DNA of 64,000 nt from Aestuariivivens marinum (GCF_022662175.1 NZ_JAKMCR010000002.1:124001-188000), one strand, 5' to 3'. Counted from the first letter of the stretch, positions 35,326 through 45,345 are shown. The notes: generated by a model not told the origin, from the letters alone. Numbers and translations are program-made.

Positions 35326-36009
35326 CTAAAATTTAACTTTATTTTTGTCTTAATTTGTTTTAATTTTCACGCCCATGAATTAACGAATAGCAGTTGCTAT
35401 GCTTTAGATATAGCAAGTAACACCCTATTTTATTTTAGCGGTTTGGAACTTCTACCAAATAGTGATTTTCAAATCAATGGTGCTAATGATTTTACTAAAT
35501 CTGGAATAGCAATAAATGCACAAAGCGTTAATAGAGTCTATAATTTTAGCAATACCTTTAGTAATTTTCAAGGTGATATTACCTTCCATTATGAAGATAC
35601 AGAACTTAATAGTATAGACGAAAACAATCTTGTTTTGCAACTTGAAGATGCTACAAACATCTGGAATGCCTATGCTTCAACTGTTAATCCTAAAAACAAT
35701 ACTGTTTCCTACACTTTTGTCCCTCCTATCAGCTTTTTATCGGTTACCGCATCAGATGGCACCAGCCTTGGCACCAACGAGTTTGACCAAACCCTAGTAC
35801 AAATATTTCCTAATCCAGCAGTAGACTGGGTAAAAATTAACACCGACTTAAAGTTAGAGACGAGGCTATTTGATACTACAGGAAAACAAATGTTGAAAAC
35901 CTAGAGTAAATCCATTAATTTTTCTGAATTAAATACTGGCATGTATCTTTTTATAATTAAAAACCTAGACACTAAAAATTTAAAGACTTACAAAATAATT
36001 AAGCAGTAA
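35284..36009 (+). pseudogene. T9SS sorting-domain protein gene with nonsense codon
   Basis: From a GTG at 35284 the frame gives 206 residues, then a TAG at 35902-35904, and continues open to a TAA at 36007-36009. Read through, the end is a complete type A T9SS sorting domain: QIFPNPAVDWVKI, GKQMLKT, stop, then SKSINFSELNTGMYLFII and a Lys-rich end. A CAG-to-TAG change would explain the stop. The upper part lacks a convincing start or signal and may itself be truncated. Without the last 34 residues the sorting signal would fail, so the product is probably not displayed. Confidence 0.75.
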
Positions 36010-36181
36010 GCGAAAAAAATTGATTCTGGACTTGGAGAACTACAAAATATTAACTAAAAAAACGTAAATATTATTTAAATTGTCCGTTTTAACCAATTTG
36101 GAATAAGAACAGATTATAATATTGTTCAAAGGTCTTATAAACCTAATCCTGTTTGGTGTGAGAGTCGGGTAATAATTAATA

Positions 36182-37330
36182 TTAAATGTATGCTTTTAGT
36201 ATATCTATAACATAATCAACTTCCTTCTCAGTATTGTAAATACTAAAAGAAAATCGAACAGAAGGTTTTTGCAAATCTTCATCATTTAAAAGTTCTGCAA
36301 GCACATGCGAGTTTTGGTTACTACCACTTTGGCAGGCACTACCCTTAGAACAGGCTATGCCCTTTAAATCCAATTGAAATAAAAACATAGCTGCTTTGCT
36401 TCTAGGCACAGGCAAACAAACATTTACTAGTGTATAGGTACTTTTCTCAAGATCTCCAGAGTTACCATTAAAAGTAGTATTTGGAATTTCAGAAGTTATT
36501 TTAGATATAAAATACCTCTTTAAATTTTTCACATAATCCCTTTCCTGTTCTAAGTTTTTGTATGATAAACTTAAGGCACTTTCCAATCCCACGATATTAT
36601 GTATGCTTTCGGTACCGGCCCTTAAACCACGCTCCTGCTCCCCTCCAAAAATCAAAGGTTTAAGTCCTGAGTTTTTTCTTATATAAACAAAACCTACTCC
36701 TTTAGGGCCATGGAACTTATGGGCACTAGCTACTAAAAAATCAACAGGGATTTCATCCAAAGGTAGTCTGTAATGTCCAATAGATTGTACCGTATCACTG
36801 TGAAGTAGGGCATTATTGGCCTTGCATAAATGCGCCACACGGCTTAAATCCAAAATATTACCAATCTCATTATTTATATGCATCAAGCTAACCAATGTCT
36901 TTAATGGTTTATCTAACAACACTTCCAAATGATTATAATCTACCTCACCATGCCTATCAATATTTACAAAGCTAACTTCCAAATTATATTCAGCTTGCAA
37001 TTGCTCTACACAATGTAATACAGCATGGTGCTCAATTTTTGAAGTAATGATATGTTTTACCTCCAAATCTCTTACTGCACTTCGCAATACTAAATTATCG
37101 GCCTCAGTTCCTCCAGAGGTAAATATTATTTCTCCAGCAGACACATTAAACTGTTTGGCAATCGATTTTCTGCAAGATTCAATAATAGATTTGGAAGATC
37201 GTCCTATGGCATGAGAAGATGACGGATTCCCAAAATTGTTTTTCATGGCTTCCACCATACTATCAACAACATCATCCCTAATAGGTGTCGTAGCAGCATT
37301 ATCGAAATAAACAGGTTTTGGTGTAGTCAT
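36182..37330 (-). CDS. Cysteine desulfurase (NifS/IscS-like)
   Basis: 382 residues, class V aminotransferase fold. The pyridoxal-phosphate Lys205 lies in SAHKFHGPKG, with upstream SGGTEADNL and HHAVLHC motifs. The sulfur-carrying Cys is likely Cys333 in KGSACQSGS, the same position as the IscS SAC motif; Cys327 is 6 residues before it. It moves sulfur from L-cysteine to an acceptor for Fe-S or thiolated products. No Fe-S scaffold gene is adjacent, so the acceptor is unknown. Monocistronic with its own promoter. Confidence 0.92.
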   Translation of the reverse strand: MTTPKPVYFDNAATTPIRDDVVDSMVEAMKNNFGNPSSSHAIGRSSKSIIESCRKSIAKQFNVSAGEIIFTSGGTEADNLVLRSAVRDLEVKHIITSKIEHHAVLHCVEQLQAEYNLEVSFVNIDRHGEVDYNHLEVLLDKPLKTLVSLMHINNEIGNILDLSRVAHLCKANNALLHSDTVQSIGHYRLPLDEIPVDFLVASAHKFHGPKGVGFVYIRKNSGLKPLIFGGEQERGLRAGTESIHNIVGLESALSLSYKNLEQERDYVKNLKRYFISKITSEIPNTTFNGNSGDLEKSTYTLVNVCLPVPRSKAAMFLFQLDLKGIACSKGSACQSGSNQNSHVLAELLNDEDLQKPSVRFSFSIYNTEKEVDYVIDILKAYI

Positions 37331-37350
37331 TAAATTGATGTTTTAAGTAC

Positions 37351-37380
37351 CAAAAATACTTCAAATAAAATTATTTTCAA
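37351..37380 (-). promoter_or_regulatory. Promoter of the cysteine desulfurase
   Basis: On the minus strand TTG (37380-37378), 19 bases, then TATTTTTG (37358-37351). Full match to the Bacteroidota pattern, about 20 bp before the start codon. Confidence 0.8.
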
Positions 37381-37431
37381 TTAGAGGCGTTATAAATTAC
37401 AATTCTATTATTTTTGCCTAAAACCCAAACT

Positions 37432-38337
37432 ATGCGAAAGGCCTTTTTTATTTTAACTGTTGTAAGTTTGTTTTTTCAATCGTCTTGTGATGATGGTGAT
37501 ATCATAACAGTTGAATTTGATTTTGACGACACTTTTGCATTAGAATCCTGCAACGATTTAGTGTTTTATAAAACAAAAAACGATCCTTCAGAATCTTTGT
37601 CATTTGTGGTTAAAGACATAAATTTTGAAGATCTTTTTGCTCTACAAGCTGGAGAAATACTTGAAAAAACATCCAATTCTAATACTTTTAATTATAGAAC
37701 GTATACGAATAGCACATTACCTTCAGGCTTGTTTTGTAGTCCCATCCCTCCTTCTGAAGTTAAAATAAAAGAGGATTATGAAAGTAACAATAACGAAGCA
37801 GTATTTACCACCACACTTATTGAAGATGATAATGATGGTATTCCTGCTGAGTTTGAAGATATTAATGCAGATGGCAATTTGGATAATGATGATACCGACG
37901 GTGATGGTATAGCTAATTATTTAGATGATGATGATGATGGAGACAATGTACCTACAAAAAATGAAACTCCAAATTACACCCAAGCTGATGGTCTCTCAAA
38001 CGCTCAAGATACCGATGGTGATGACATACCAGATTACTTGGATGACGATGATGATGGTGATGGTGTATTAACACGGGATGAAGAAAGCGTTGACCAAAAT
38101 GAAAATCCAAGGGATGATGTTAGAGATCCCGACGTTGGCGCTGATTATCTGAATAAAGATGTCTCCGAATCGGTTCCAGCATTAGCTTACAGAGAGCATA
38201 CAATTTACCAAACATATACGATTACACTTTTAATAAAGAGTGTTAATTTAGAAGTCATTACTCAAAATTTTGATTTTGGTACTTTACAGGATAGTTCTAC
38301 TTCTGGCACTAGACAATTAACCCCTGAATTTCCTTAA
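37432..38337 (+). CDS. Lipoprotein with thrombospondin type-3-like calcium repeats
   Basis: I use the ATG at 37432 rather than the TTG at 37414, because it begins a clean lipoprotein signal (MRKAFF, hydrophobic run, FQSSC with Cys at 18). The product is 301 residues. Residues about 135-235 hold Asp-rich repeats of the thrombospondin type-3 form, e.g. DTDGDGIANYLDDDDDGD and DTDGDDIPDYLDDDDDGD, which bind calcium. The rest is unassigned. It should be anchored in a membrane and take up calcium outside the cytoplasm. A TAnnTTTG box (37409-37416) lies just upstream. Its stop is 4 bp from the convergent Smr gene. Confidence 0.85.
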   Translation: MRKAFFILTVVSLFFQSSCDDGDIITVEFDFDDTFALESCNDLVFYKTKNDPSESLSFVVKDINFEDLFALQAGEILEKTSNSNTFNYRTYTNSTLPSGLFCSPIPPSEVKIKEDYESNNNEAVFTTTLIEDDNDGIPAEFEDINADGNLDNDDTDGDGIANYLDDDDDGDNVPTKNETPNYTQADGLSNAQDTDGDDIPDYLDDDDDGDGVLTRDEESVDQNENPRDDVRDPDVGADYLNKDVSESVPALAYREHTIYQTYTITLLIKSVNLEVITQNFDFGTLQDSSTSGTRQLTPEFP

Positions 38338-38341
38338 ATGA

Positions 38342-38896
38342 TTACCCCTTTTGGTAAATGTAAACTTCGGTCGCTCCTAAACCGTATTTCTGGTAATTAG
38401 CATCATAAAATTTAATATTGTCGTATCGCCCAAACAAATACTCCAATTCAACTTTAAGGACACCTTCCCCAACACCATGAATAAACACCACTTTTTGAAT
38501 GCGTTTCGTAATAGCAAACTCCAATTGGCGTCTTGCCGTATCCAATTGCAAAGTTAATATATCATGGTTGCTCATACCTTTGGCAGATTTCACTAATTGA
38601 TTGATGTGTAGATCGACTTCCATAGTAGGTTCAAACCGATCCTTGGACTTTACCTTTATTGACTTTCTTTTTGCGGATTGCTCCTTTTCTGAAACTATTT
38701 TATTTAAGTTATCATAAGAAAAGGCATTTTGCCGAAGCATTTTGTCCTGTTTATGTTTGACCAAAGCGTCGGAAGGAAAATCCAACTCAAAGCCTTCATC
38801 GGTTTCAATAGAGACCATATCATCATTCAATGCTTTAACAATCCCCGATAGGTCTTCATCCAAAACCAAAACATAATCACCTAATTGAAAAGACAT
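38342..38896 (-). CDS. Smr/MutS2-like domain protein with DUF2027-like N-terminus
   Basis: 184 residues. Residues about 5-60 resemble the small beta domain of DUF2027 (GDYVLVLDEDLSGIV), and about 93-182 are a Smr domain with the DLHINQL and HGVGEGVLK motifs. Smr domains nick DNA or cut RNA, notably in stalled-ribosome rescue, and occur at the end of MutS2. This protein has no MutS ATPase, so it is a stand-alone Smr protein. The target is not known. A short membrane-protein gene lies upstream on the same strand. Confidence 0.88.
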   Translation of the reverse strand: MSFQLGDYVLVLDEDLSGIVKALNDDMVSIETDEGFELDFPSDALVKHKQDKMLRQNAFSYDNLNKIVSEKEQSAKRKSIKVKSKDRFEPTMEVDLHINQLVKSAKGMSNHDILTLQLDTARRQLEFAITKRIQKVVFIHGVGEGVLKVELEYLFGRYDNIKFYDANYQKYGLGATEVYIYQKG

Positions 38897-38926
38897 AACT
38901 TTTTTTGATATGTATAAAAAATCTAT

Positions 38927-39118
38927 TTATTGCGCCATGTTTTCGTCATTAATTTCTTCATCCCGTTTACTAGGAATACTTTTCGAAATACGATAAACAC
39001 CAATCATTAAAACAACAATACCCCCAATTAAAATAAATTGGTTTTGATCTGATCCAACTTTAGCATACATGGCTACAATAGCCCCAACTACAATGAGTAT
39101 ATAATTAAAATACTTCAC
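38927..39118 (-). CDS. Small two-helix membrane protein
   Basis: 63 residues with two membrane segments (about 4-20 and 29-45) joined by a short loop (GSDQNQ), and a charged C-terminal tail (KSIPSKRDEEIND). No known family is recognised. It starts 30 bp upstream of the Smr gene and is probably cotranscribed with it. The coding look (steady reading frame, membrane pattern, close spacing) supports a real gene. Confidence 0.65.
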   Translation of the reverse strand: MKYFNYILIVVGAIVAMYAKVGSDQNQFILIGGIVVLMIGVYRISKSIPSKRDEEINDENMAQ

Positions 39119-39179
39119 GTTTAAATAATAATTTAAATGATTAACAAATTTAATATATTAGCCCAACAAACATACTATT

Positions 39180-39461
39180 ATGTCGGGTTTTGATGATTAT
39201 ATGTTGCCCTGCCTAAATAAAAAACTTTTTGGTATTGAATGCATGGGCTGTGGATTACAACGATCGGCGTCCTTAGTGACCCAAGGCGAGTTTGTCGATG
39301 CTTTTTATATGTATCCAGCTATTTATACTTTAATACTACTTTTAATCGTAATTGTTTTTAATACGTTTAAAAAATTTAAATACAATAATAAAATTATTAC
39401 TATTTTGGCAATTCTCAATATTGTTATTATTGTAACAAATTTTGTATCAAAACTCATCTAA
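39180..39461 (+). CDS. DUF2752 membrane protein
   Basis: 93 residues. The conserved CLNKKLFGIECMGCGLQRS stretch near the N-terminus (Cys-x-Gly-Cys-Gly) and YMYPAIYTL are marks of DUF2752, followed by two membrane segments. The function of the family is unknown. It is followed by the CCC-motif gene after 11 bp and is likely cotranscribed with it. Confidence 0.85.
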   Translation: MSGFDDYMLPCLNKKLFGIECMGCGLQRSASLVTQGEFVDAFYMYPAIYTLILLLIVIVFNTFKKFKYNNKIITILAILNIVIIVTNFVSKLI

Positions 39462-39472
39462 TCAATTTAATT

Positions 39473-39805
39473 ATGGAACAACAAAAACTCAATCCAACGC
39501 TTGTTTATGTACTGGCTATTTTAGGTCTTTTATGTTGCTGTTTTGGCGGCTTAGGCTTTATTTTATCGGGAATTGCATTCTATATTGCATATAGCAAATT
39601 AAAAAATGTTGAAAATTATCCAGATCAATTTGAACCAGCAAGCGTCAAGACAATGAACACCGCTAAGATTGTGGCCTTGGTAATTTTAATTATTAACCTA
39701 TTGTACTTTATCATGACCATTTACAGAATATCCACAGTTGGATGGGATGAAATAATGAGACAATCTCAAGAAATAATGGAGCAATGGCAAATGCAAAACC
39801 AATAA
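39473..39805 (+). CDS. CCC-motif membrane protein
   Basis: 110 residues with two membrane segments (about 10-34 and 59-80). The first carries the LLCCCFGGLGFILSG stretch that names the family, and the C-terminus is hydrophilic and Gln-rich. The function is unknown. The gene follows the DUF2752 gene by 11 bp, a pairing common in flavobacteria, and ends at a terminator. Confidence 0.85.
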   Translation: MEQQKLNPTLVYVLAILGLLCCCFGGLGFILSGIAFYIAYSKLKNVENYPDQFEPASVKTMNTAKIVALVILIINLLYFIMTIYRISTVGWDEIMRQSQEIMEQWQMQNQ

Positions 39806-39825
39806 AATTCTTATGTAAATTGAGT

Positions 39826-39854
39826 AAAAAAAGCACCAATGGGGTGCTTTTTTT
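39826..39854. terminator. Bidirectional terminator
   Basis: AAAAAAAGCACC (39826-39837) pairs with GGTGCTTTTTTT (from 39842). It separates the convergent CCC-motif and rocD genes. Confidence 0.9.
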
Positions 39855-41094
39855 ATTCAAAAGATTTAATTGTTTTACTTATAATATCAATGCAATCCAT
39901 AAGCTGCTGTTCCGTCATCACCAAAGGCGGCGCAAAACGAATGATATTGCCATGGGTTGGTTTGGCCAATAAGCTATTATCCCTAAGCTTCATGCAAATA
40001 TCCCAAGCCGTAGAACTGTCTTCTGAATCATCGATCACAATAGCATTTAACAAGCCTTTTCCTCTTACCAATCTCACCAAATCAGTTGATTTAATAAGTT
40101 CTTCCATACTTGCTCTAAAGATTTTGCCAAGGCGTTCGGCATTTTCAGCTAGGTTTTCTTCCTCCACAACCTCTAGTGCTGCCATAGCAACAGCACAAGC
40201 CAATGGATTGCCACCAAAAGTAGATCCGTGATTGCCAGGACGTATAACGTCCATAATTTCTTTATCTGCCAATACAGCTGAAACCGGTAAGACACCGCCA
40301 GAAATGGCCTTTCCTAAAATAAGTACATCAGGTTTAATTCCTGAATGGTGAACCGCCAATAATTTACCCGTTCGTGCGATGCCTGTTTGTACCTCATCGG
40401 CAACGAACAGTACATTGTTCTGTTTGCATAAGGTATAAGCCGCTTTAATATAATTATCGTCTGGTACATATACGCCTGCTTCGCCCTGTATGGGCTCTAC
40501 TAAAAATGCGGCTACATTGCTATCTTTCAAAGCATCATGCAACGCATCTAAATCATTATAACGAATGGATACCATTCCAGGTGTAAAAGGTCCAAAATTT
40601 TCAGTAGCAACGGGATCGTTAGAGGCCGAAATTATAGTTACTGTCCGACCATGAAAATTATTATGACATACTACTATCTTTGCCTGATTGGCTGGAATAC
40701 CTTTCTTTTCATACCCCCATTTCCTTGCCAATTTTATTGCGGTTTCAACGGCTTCTGCGCCTGTATTCATAGGCAATACCTTGTCATAGCCAAAATACTC
40801 GGTAATGTATTTTTCATATTTACCTAACTGGTCATTATAAAAAGCCCTAGAGGTAAGTGTTAAACTATAGGCTTGATGTTTTAACGCACTAATAATTTTC
40901 GGGTGACAATGCCCTTGGTTCACTGCAGAATAAGCCGATAAAAAATCGTAATACCGTTTGCCTTCCACATCCCAAACATATACGCCTTCTCCTCTAGTTA
41001 AAACAACCGGTAAAGGATGATAATTATGTGCACCATACTTGTTTTCTAATTCAATTGCTTGCTGTGACGTTAATTTGTTTTCTAAAACAGCCAT
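39853..41094 (-). CDS. rocD: Ornithine-oxo-acid transaminase
   Basis: 413 residues of the class III aminotransferase fold. [27 protein letters not shown] and the pyridoxal Lys in [11 protein letters not shown] are typical of ornithine delta-aminotransferase, as is [16 protein letters not shown]. It converts ornithine and a 2-oxo acid into glutamate semialdehyde and an amino acid, linking arginine and proline metabolism. The length and motifs distinguish it fairly well from acetylornithine aminotransferase. No other arginine-pathway gene is adjacent. Confidence 0.93.
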   Translation of the reverse strand: MAVLENKLTSQQAIELENKYGAHNYHPLPVVLTRGEGVYVWDVEGKRYYDFLSAYSAVNQGHCHPKIISALKHQAYSLTLTSRAFYNDQLGKYEKYITEYFGYDKVLPMNTGAEAVETAIKLARKWGYEKKGIPANQAKIVVCHNNFHGRTVTIISASNDPVATENFGPFTPGMVSIRYNDLDALHDALKDSNVAAFLVEPIQGEAGVYVPDDNYIKAAYTLCKQNNVLFVADEVQTGIARTGKLLAVHHSGIKPDVLILGKAISGGVLPVSAVLADKEIMDVIRPGNHGSTFGGNPLACAVAMAALEVVEEENLAENAERLGKIFRASMEELIKSTDLVRLVRGKGLLNAIVIDDSEDSSTAWDICMKLRDNSLLAKPTHGNIIRFAPPLVMTEQQLMDCIDIISKTIKSFE

Positions 41095-41460
41095 TTTTTA
41101 ATAGTTTTAATTAATAAACAACCATTCCTTCTATACCTTTATTCTTTCGGAAACCCTCCCAATAATTATTGGAATTTTTGGGACGAAAAAGCAGCGTGGG
41201 AGAGAAATCATCCCTGAGTAGGTCCGCAAGTTAATAAATATGCGTCGGTTTAAGAAATGTTAGTTAGTTATTCTTTCCTAAAGTGAAGAAATCTGTAGTT
41301 TCAATCGTTTCATTTCCTTGTAGCACATTTTATTCGTTTAACACAATCTTTAATACAACAGAAACACAAAAACCCAAATAAGGTTCAATTATATTTACTT
41401 AAATCTTAAAGTTAATCGAAATAACCTATTTTTATTTTGCACGATTACTATTTTTGCAAC
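41095..41460. other. Divergent intergenic region between rocD and the methyltransferase
   Basis: 366 bp without a gene. It holds a structured segment (about 41156-41202) where CTCCC and GGGAG can pair around the 14-bp palindrome CCAATAATTATTGG. I see no complete TTG/TAnnTTTG promoter and no known riboswitch. Regulation by structure is possible but unproven. Confidence 0.4.
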
Positions 41461-42873
41461 ATGTCAAGGAAAAAAACAAGAAAACAATTTTTCGAAAATA
41501 TAGAAGTGCTTGACGCTGGTGCCAAAGGCAAAAGCATAGCCAAAGCTGAAAACGGTAAGATTATATTTTTATCCAATGCCGTACCTGGAGATGTAGTAGA
41601 TATTCAAACCCTTAAAAAACGTAAAGCCTATTACGAAGGAAAAGCTACGGCTTTCCATAAGCTGTCACCAAAAAGGGCCGAACCTGTTTGTGAACATTTT
41701 GGCACTTGCGGTGGATGCAAGTGGCAACATATGGGCTATGAGCACCAATTACGCTATAAACAAAAAGAGGTTATCAATAACCTGACCCGTATCGGACATA
41801 TCGAATTACCTGAAATCACACCCATCCTAAGTTCTAAAAAACAATACTTCTACCGAAATAAAATGGAGTTTTCGTTTAGCGACAGCCGTTGGTTGACTCA
41901 AGATGAAATTCAATCGTCTGAAGAGCTGGATAACAAGAATGCCCTAGGCTTTCATATTCCTGGGATGTGGGATAAGATTTTAGATATAAACCAGTGCCAT
42001 TTGCAGGCCAATCCGTCAAATGCCATTAGAAATGCGGTAAAACAATTTGCAACAGAAAGCGGTTTAGCATTTTTCAATACGCGTAACCAAACCGGGTTTT
42101 TACGTACCATGATGATTCGCACTTCTACCACTGGAGAAGTTATGGTACTCATTCAGTTTTTTAAGGAAGATGTTGCAAAACGTGAATTACTTCTTGATTA
42201 TATCGCCAAACAATTTCCAGAAATTTCTTCGTTATTATTTGTTATTAACGAAAAAGCTAACGATACCATTTATGATCAAAAAGTTATTTGCTATAAAGGC
42301 AAAGACCATATTTATGAAGAAATGGAAGGTTTGCTTTTTAAAATCAATGCCAAATCATTTTATCAGACTAACTCTGATCAAGCTTACGAACTTTATAAGA
42401 TAGCACGTAATTTTGCTGGGTTAACAGGTAAGGAATTGGTTTACGATTTATATACTGGCACTGGAACCATTGCTCAATTTGTAGCCAAGGAAGCCGAAAA
42501 AGTGATTGGTGTGGAAGCTGTACCAGATGCCATTACTGCTGCCAAGGAAAATGCACAATTAAATAATATTACTAACGTTGAATTTTTTGTTGGTGATATG
42601 AAAAAGGTGTTTAATAAAGAATTTATTGCAGCACATGGAAAACCTGATGTAATCATTACCGATCCCCCACGTGATGGCATGCACAAAGATGTTGTACAAC
42701 AAATACTAAACATTGCACCTAAAAAGGTAGTGTACGTGAGTTGTAATAGTGCCACTCAAGCAAGGGACTTAGCTTTAATGGATAATATGTATAAAGTTAC
42801 CAGAACGCAAGCAGTGGATATGTTTCCGCAAACCTTTCATGTAGAAAATGTTGTACTTTTGGAACGCAGATAA
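41461..42873 (+). CDS. rlmD: 23S rRNA uracil-C5-methyltransferase, RlmD/TrmA type
   Basis: 470 residues from the ATG at 41461 (an upstream ATG at 41437 would add only 8 residues). A TRAM-like N-terminus (about 15-70), an Fe-S cluster motif CEHFGTCGGC, a Rossmann core with DLYTGTGTIAQF, and the catalytic DPPRDGMH and YVSCNSATQARDL motifs are present. It methylates a uracil at C5 in rRNA; the exact site (U1939 or U747) cannot be told. DUF6452 and DUF6048 genes follow. Confidence 0.9.
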   Translation: MSRKKTRKQFFENIEVLDAGAKGKSIAKAENGKIIFLSNAVPGDVVDIQTLKKRKAYYEGKATAFHKLSPKRAEPVCEHFGTCGGCKWQHMGYEHQLRYKQKEVINNLTRIGHIELPEITPILSSKKQYFYRNKMEFSFSDSRWLTQDEIQSSEELDNKNALGFHIPGMWDKILDINQCHLQANPSNAIRNAVKQFATESGLAFFNTRNQTGFLRTMMIRTSTTGEVMVLIQFFKEDVAKRELLLDYIAKQFPEISSLLFVINEKANDTIYDQKVICYKGKDHIYEEMEGLLFKINAKSFYQTNSDQAYELYKIARNFAGLTGKELVYDLYTGTGTIAQFVAKEAEKVIGVEAVPDAITAAKENAQLNNITNVEFFVGDMKKVFNKEFIAAHGKPDVIITDPPRDGMHKDVVQQILNIAPKKVVYVSCNSATQARDLALMDNMYKVTRTQAVDMFPQTFHVENVVLLERR

Positions 42874-42888
42874 ATGGAAAATTAATTT

Positions 42889-43404
42889 ATGAAAAAAATA
42901 AGCCTACTTATTTTAGTACTCATTTTAACGAGTCATTTTAGTTGTGAACGTGATGACATTTGCCCAGAAACAACTTCCACTACACCAAGGTTAATTATAG
43001 ATTTACATGATTTTTCTAATCAAGAAGAAAAAAAGAACGTACTCGATTTAAGGGTTCAAGGTGTTGGTAACAACGAAGCTTTACCCGGCTATGATGTGGT
43101 TCGTGCCACAGATGATTTGATACTCCCCCTTCGTACAGACTCAAATACAACACAATTTAAACTGCATATAAATTATTTAAAAAAAGAGGATGGAACCATT
43201 GAAGGGAATGAAGATATAATAACCATTAGTTATTCTACTGAAGAAATTTATGTCTCAAGGGCATGTGGTTACAAAACCATTTTTAAAAATGTTACCCTTA
43301 CCATAGAACCAGATGGCGAAAACTGGATAAAATTAAAAGAATCCTTAACCGATAACCAATCTATAGAAGATGAAACAAAGGCACACTTTATCTTATACCA
43401 TTAG
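42889..43404 (+). CDS. DUF6452 lipoprotein
   Basis: 171 residues. The signal ends SHFSCERDD, with Cys at residue 19 as the likely lipid site. The mature part has CPETTSTTPRLIIDLHDF, typical of DUF6452, and a later SRACGYKT. The function is unknown. It starts 15 bp after the methyltransferase gene, and its last 35 bp overlap the next gene. Confidence 0.85.
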   Translation: MKKISLLILVLILTSHFSCERDDICPETTSTTPRLIIDLHDFSNQEEKKNVLDLRVQGVGNNEALPGYDVVRATDDLILPLRTDSNTTQFKLHINYLKKEDGTIEGNEDIITISYSTEEIYVSRACGYKTIFKNVTLTIEPDGENWIKLKESLTDNQSIEDETKAHFILYH

Positions 43405-44107
43405 TAGCATTGTTATAGCTCTGTTGTTTTGTGTGTCTGCCAATACTCAAAATAATAGCATTCCCAGTAGTGCAACTGACTCTACTACTTATAAATTAAA
43501 ATATGGCTTGCGGATTGGGGGTGACATCGGTAAACTTATTCGTTCTTTTACAGATAATGATTATAGTGGCTTTGAAGTTATTGCCGATTATCGAATTAAG
43601 AACAAATTATATATTGCGGGTGAACTAGGGATTGAAGAAAAAAATACTGTCACTGATTATCTTGATGTCACTACTAAAGGAAGCTACTTAAAAGGGGGCA
43701 TCGATTATAACCTGTACCAAAATTGGTTGGATATGGACAACATGATTTTTTCTGGATTCCGTCTTGGAGCAAGTTCTTTTAACCATACCAGAAACCGTTT
43801 TCAAATCTATAGTACTGATCAATATTGGACGCCACAATACACCGATACCGAAAATAGAAAATTTAGTAACCTTACGGCGCTATGGATAGAATTGATGATA
43901 GGTATTAAAGCTGAACTTTTCAATAACCTTTATCTTGGACTTAACCTACAATTGAAAGGTTTAGTAAAAGAAACCGAACCTAATGGTTTTGAAAACCTTT
44001 ACATTCCTGGATTTAACAAAACATACGATAGCAGTGGCATTGGTGTAGGTTATGGTTACACACTTTCTTATAGGGTTCCGCTTTATAAAAAAGATAAAAA
44101 GAACTAG
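43370..44107 (+). CDS. DUF6048 outer-membrane barrel-like protein
   Basis: 245 residues with a signal peptide (about 1-27, ending SANTQ). The pattern YGLRIGGDIGKLI, followed by alternating strands with aromatic ends and ending GVGYGYTLSYRVPLY, fits DUF6048, a family of predicted beta-barrels. It overlaps the DUF6452 gene by 35 bp; the two families keep this order in flavobacteria, so their products may act together in the envelope. Function unknown. Confidence 0.85.
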   Translation: MKQRHTLSYTISSIVIALLFCVSANTQNNSIPSSATDSTTYKLKYGLRIGGDIGKLIRSFTDNDYSGFEVIADYRIKNKLYIAGELGIEEKNTVTDYLDVTTKGSYLKGGIDYNLYQNWLDMDNMIFSGFRLGASSFNHTRNRFQIYSTDQYWTPQYTDTENRKFSNLTALWIELMIGIKAELFNNLYLGLNLQLKGLVKETEPNGFENLYIPGFNKTYDSSGIGVGYGYTLSYRVPLYKKDKKN

Positions 44108-44228
44108 TTTGCATTAGACTTTTTTATAAAACAGAAACCAAGATCTTCTATATTTAATTAATAACTAAAAAATTAATGAATTAAATATTATGCATACACA
44201 GTAAGCATAAAAGTAGTTAACAAAAAAA

Positions 44229-45323
44229 CTACACATTAAACAAAAAGTGCATTACATCACCATCCTTAACCGTATAATTTTTTCCTTCAACACGCATTTT
44301 TCCAGCTTCCTTAACTTTAGCTTCACTTCCATAGTTCACATAGTCGTCATAACTAATAACCTCAGCACGGATAAAACCTTTTTCAAAATCGGTATGAATA
44401 ACACCAGCAGCTTGTGGTGCAGATGCTCCTATGTTAACCGTCCATGCCCTTACCTCCTTAACACCTGCAGTAAAATAGGTCTGTTGGTTCAATAATTTAT
44501 AGGCACCCCTGATTAATTTTGCCGAACCTGGTTCGTCAAGTCCTATATCCTGCAAGAACATTTGGCGTTCTTCGTAATCGTCCAGTTCGTTAATATCGGC
44601 TTCTGTTCCAACAGCCAAAACTAACACCTCAGCACTTTCATCTTTAACAGCAGTTTTTACCTGCTCCACATAGGTATTACCAGTAACTGCTGAGCCTTCA
44701 TCTACATTGCAAACATACATCACTGGCTTGTCTGTAATTAGTTGTAGTGGCTTTACAAAATCATTATAATCATCTTCTTCAAACTCAATAGCTCTTACCG
44801 ACGTTCCGGTTTCCAAACCCGATTTTAGTTGCAACAATACTGCTTCTTCTTTTTGAGCGTCCTTATTTCCTGTTTTAGCAGCACGCTTGACTTTATCCAG
44901 TTTTTTTTCAACTGTTTCTAAATCCTTTAGTTGTAACTCAATATCAATGGTTTCCTTATCTCGAATAGGATTAACACTGCCATCCACATGTACAATGTTA
45001 TCGTTATCAAAGCAACGCAATACATGTAAAATAGCATCGGTTTCACGAATATTACCCAAAAACTGATTGCCTAAACCTTCTCCCTTACTGGCGCCTTTTA
45101 CCAATCCTGCAATATCAACAATTTCCACTGTAGCAGGTACCACACGCTCCGGTTTTACCAATGATTCCAAGGTTTCTAATCTAGGATCAGGCACATTTAC
45201 TACTCCTATATTAGGTTCTATAGTACAAAACGGAAAATTAGCACTTTGTGCTTTTGCGTTTGATAAACAATTGAATAAAGTTGATTTTCCTACGTTAGGC
45301 AATCCTACGATTCCTGCTTTCAT
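44229..45323 (-). CDS. ychF: Redox-regulated ATPase YchF (Obg family)
   Basis: 364 residues. Walker A in [12 protein letters not shown], switch motif [16 protein letters not shown], and the variant G4 NVDE, which gives ATP rather than GTP specificity in YchF. A TGS-like C-terminus ends in [12 protein letters not shown]. It is a ribosome-linked ATPase in stress control. A -7 box (45346-45353, TACATTTG on the minus strand) lies just upstream. Confidence 0.96.
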   Translation of the reverse strand: MKAGIVGLPNVGKSTLFNCLSNAKAQSANFPFCTIEPNIGVVNVPDPRLETLESLVKPERVVPATVEIVDIAGLVKGASKGEGLGNQFLGNIRETDAILHVLRCFDNDNIVHVDGSVNPIRDKETIDIELQLKDLETVEKKLDKVKRAAKTGNKDAQKEEAVLLQLKSGLETGTSVRAIEFEEDDYNDFVKPLQLITDKPVMYVCNVDEGSAVTGNTYVEQVKTAVKDESAEVLVLAVGTEADINELDDYEERQMFLQDIGLDEPGSAKLIRGAYKLLNQQTYFTAGVKEVRAWTVNIGASAPQAAGVIHTDFEKGFIRAEVISYDDYVNYGSEAKVKEAGKMRVEGKNYTVKDGDVMHFLFNV

Positions 45324-45345
45324 ATTATATTGATTTTTGCGAGTG

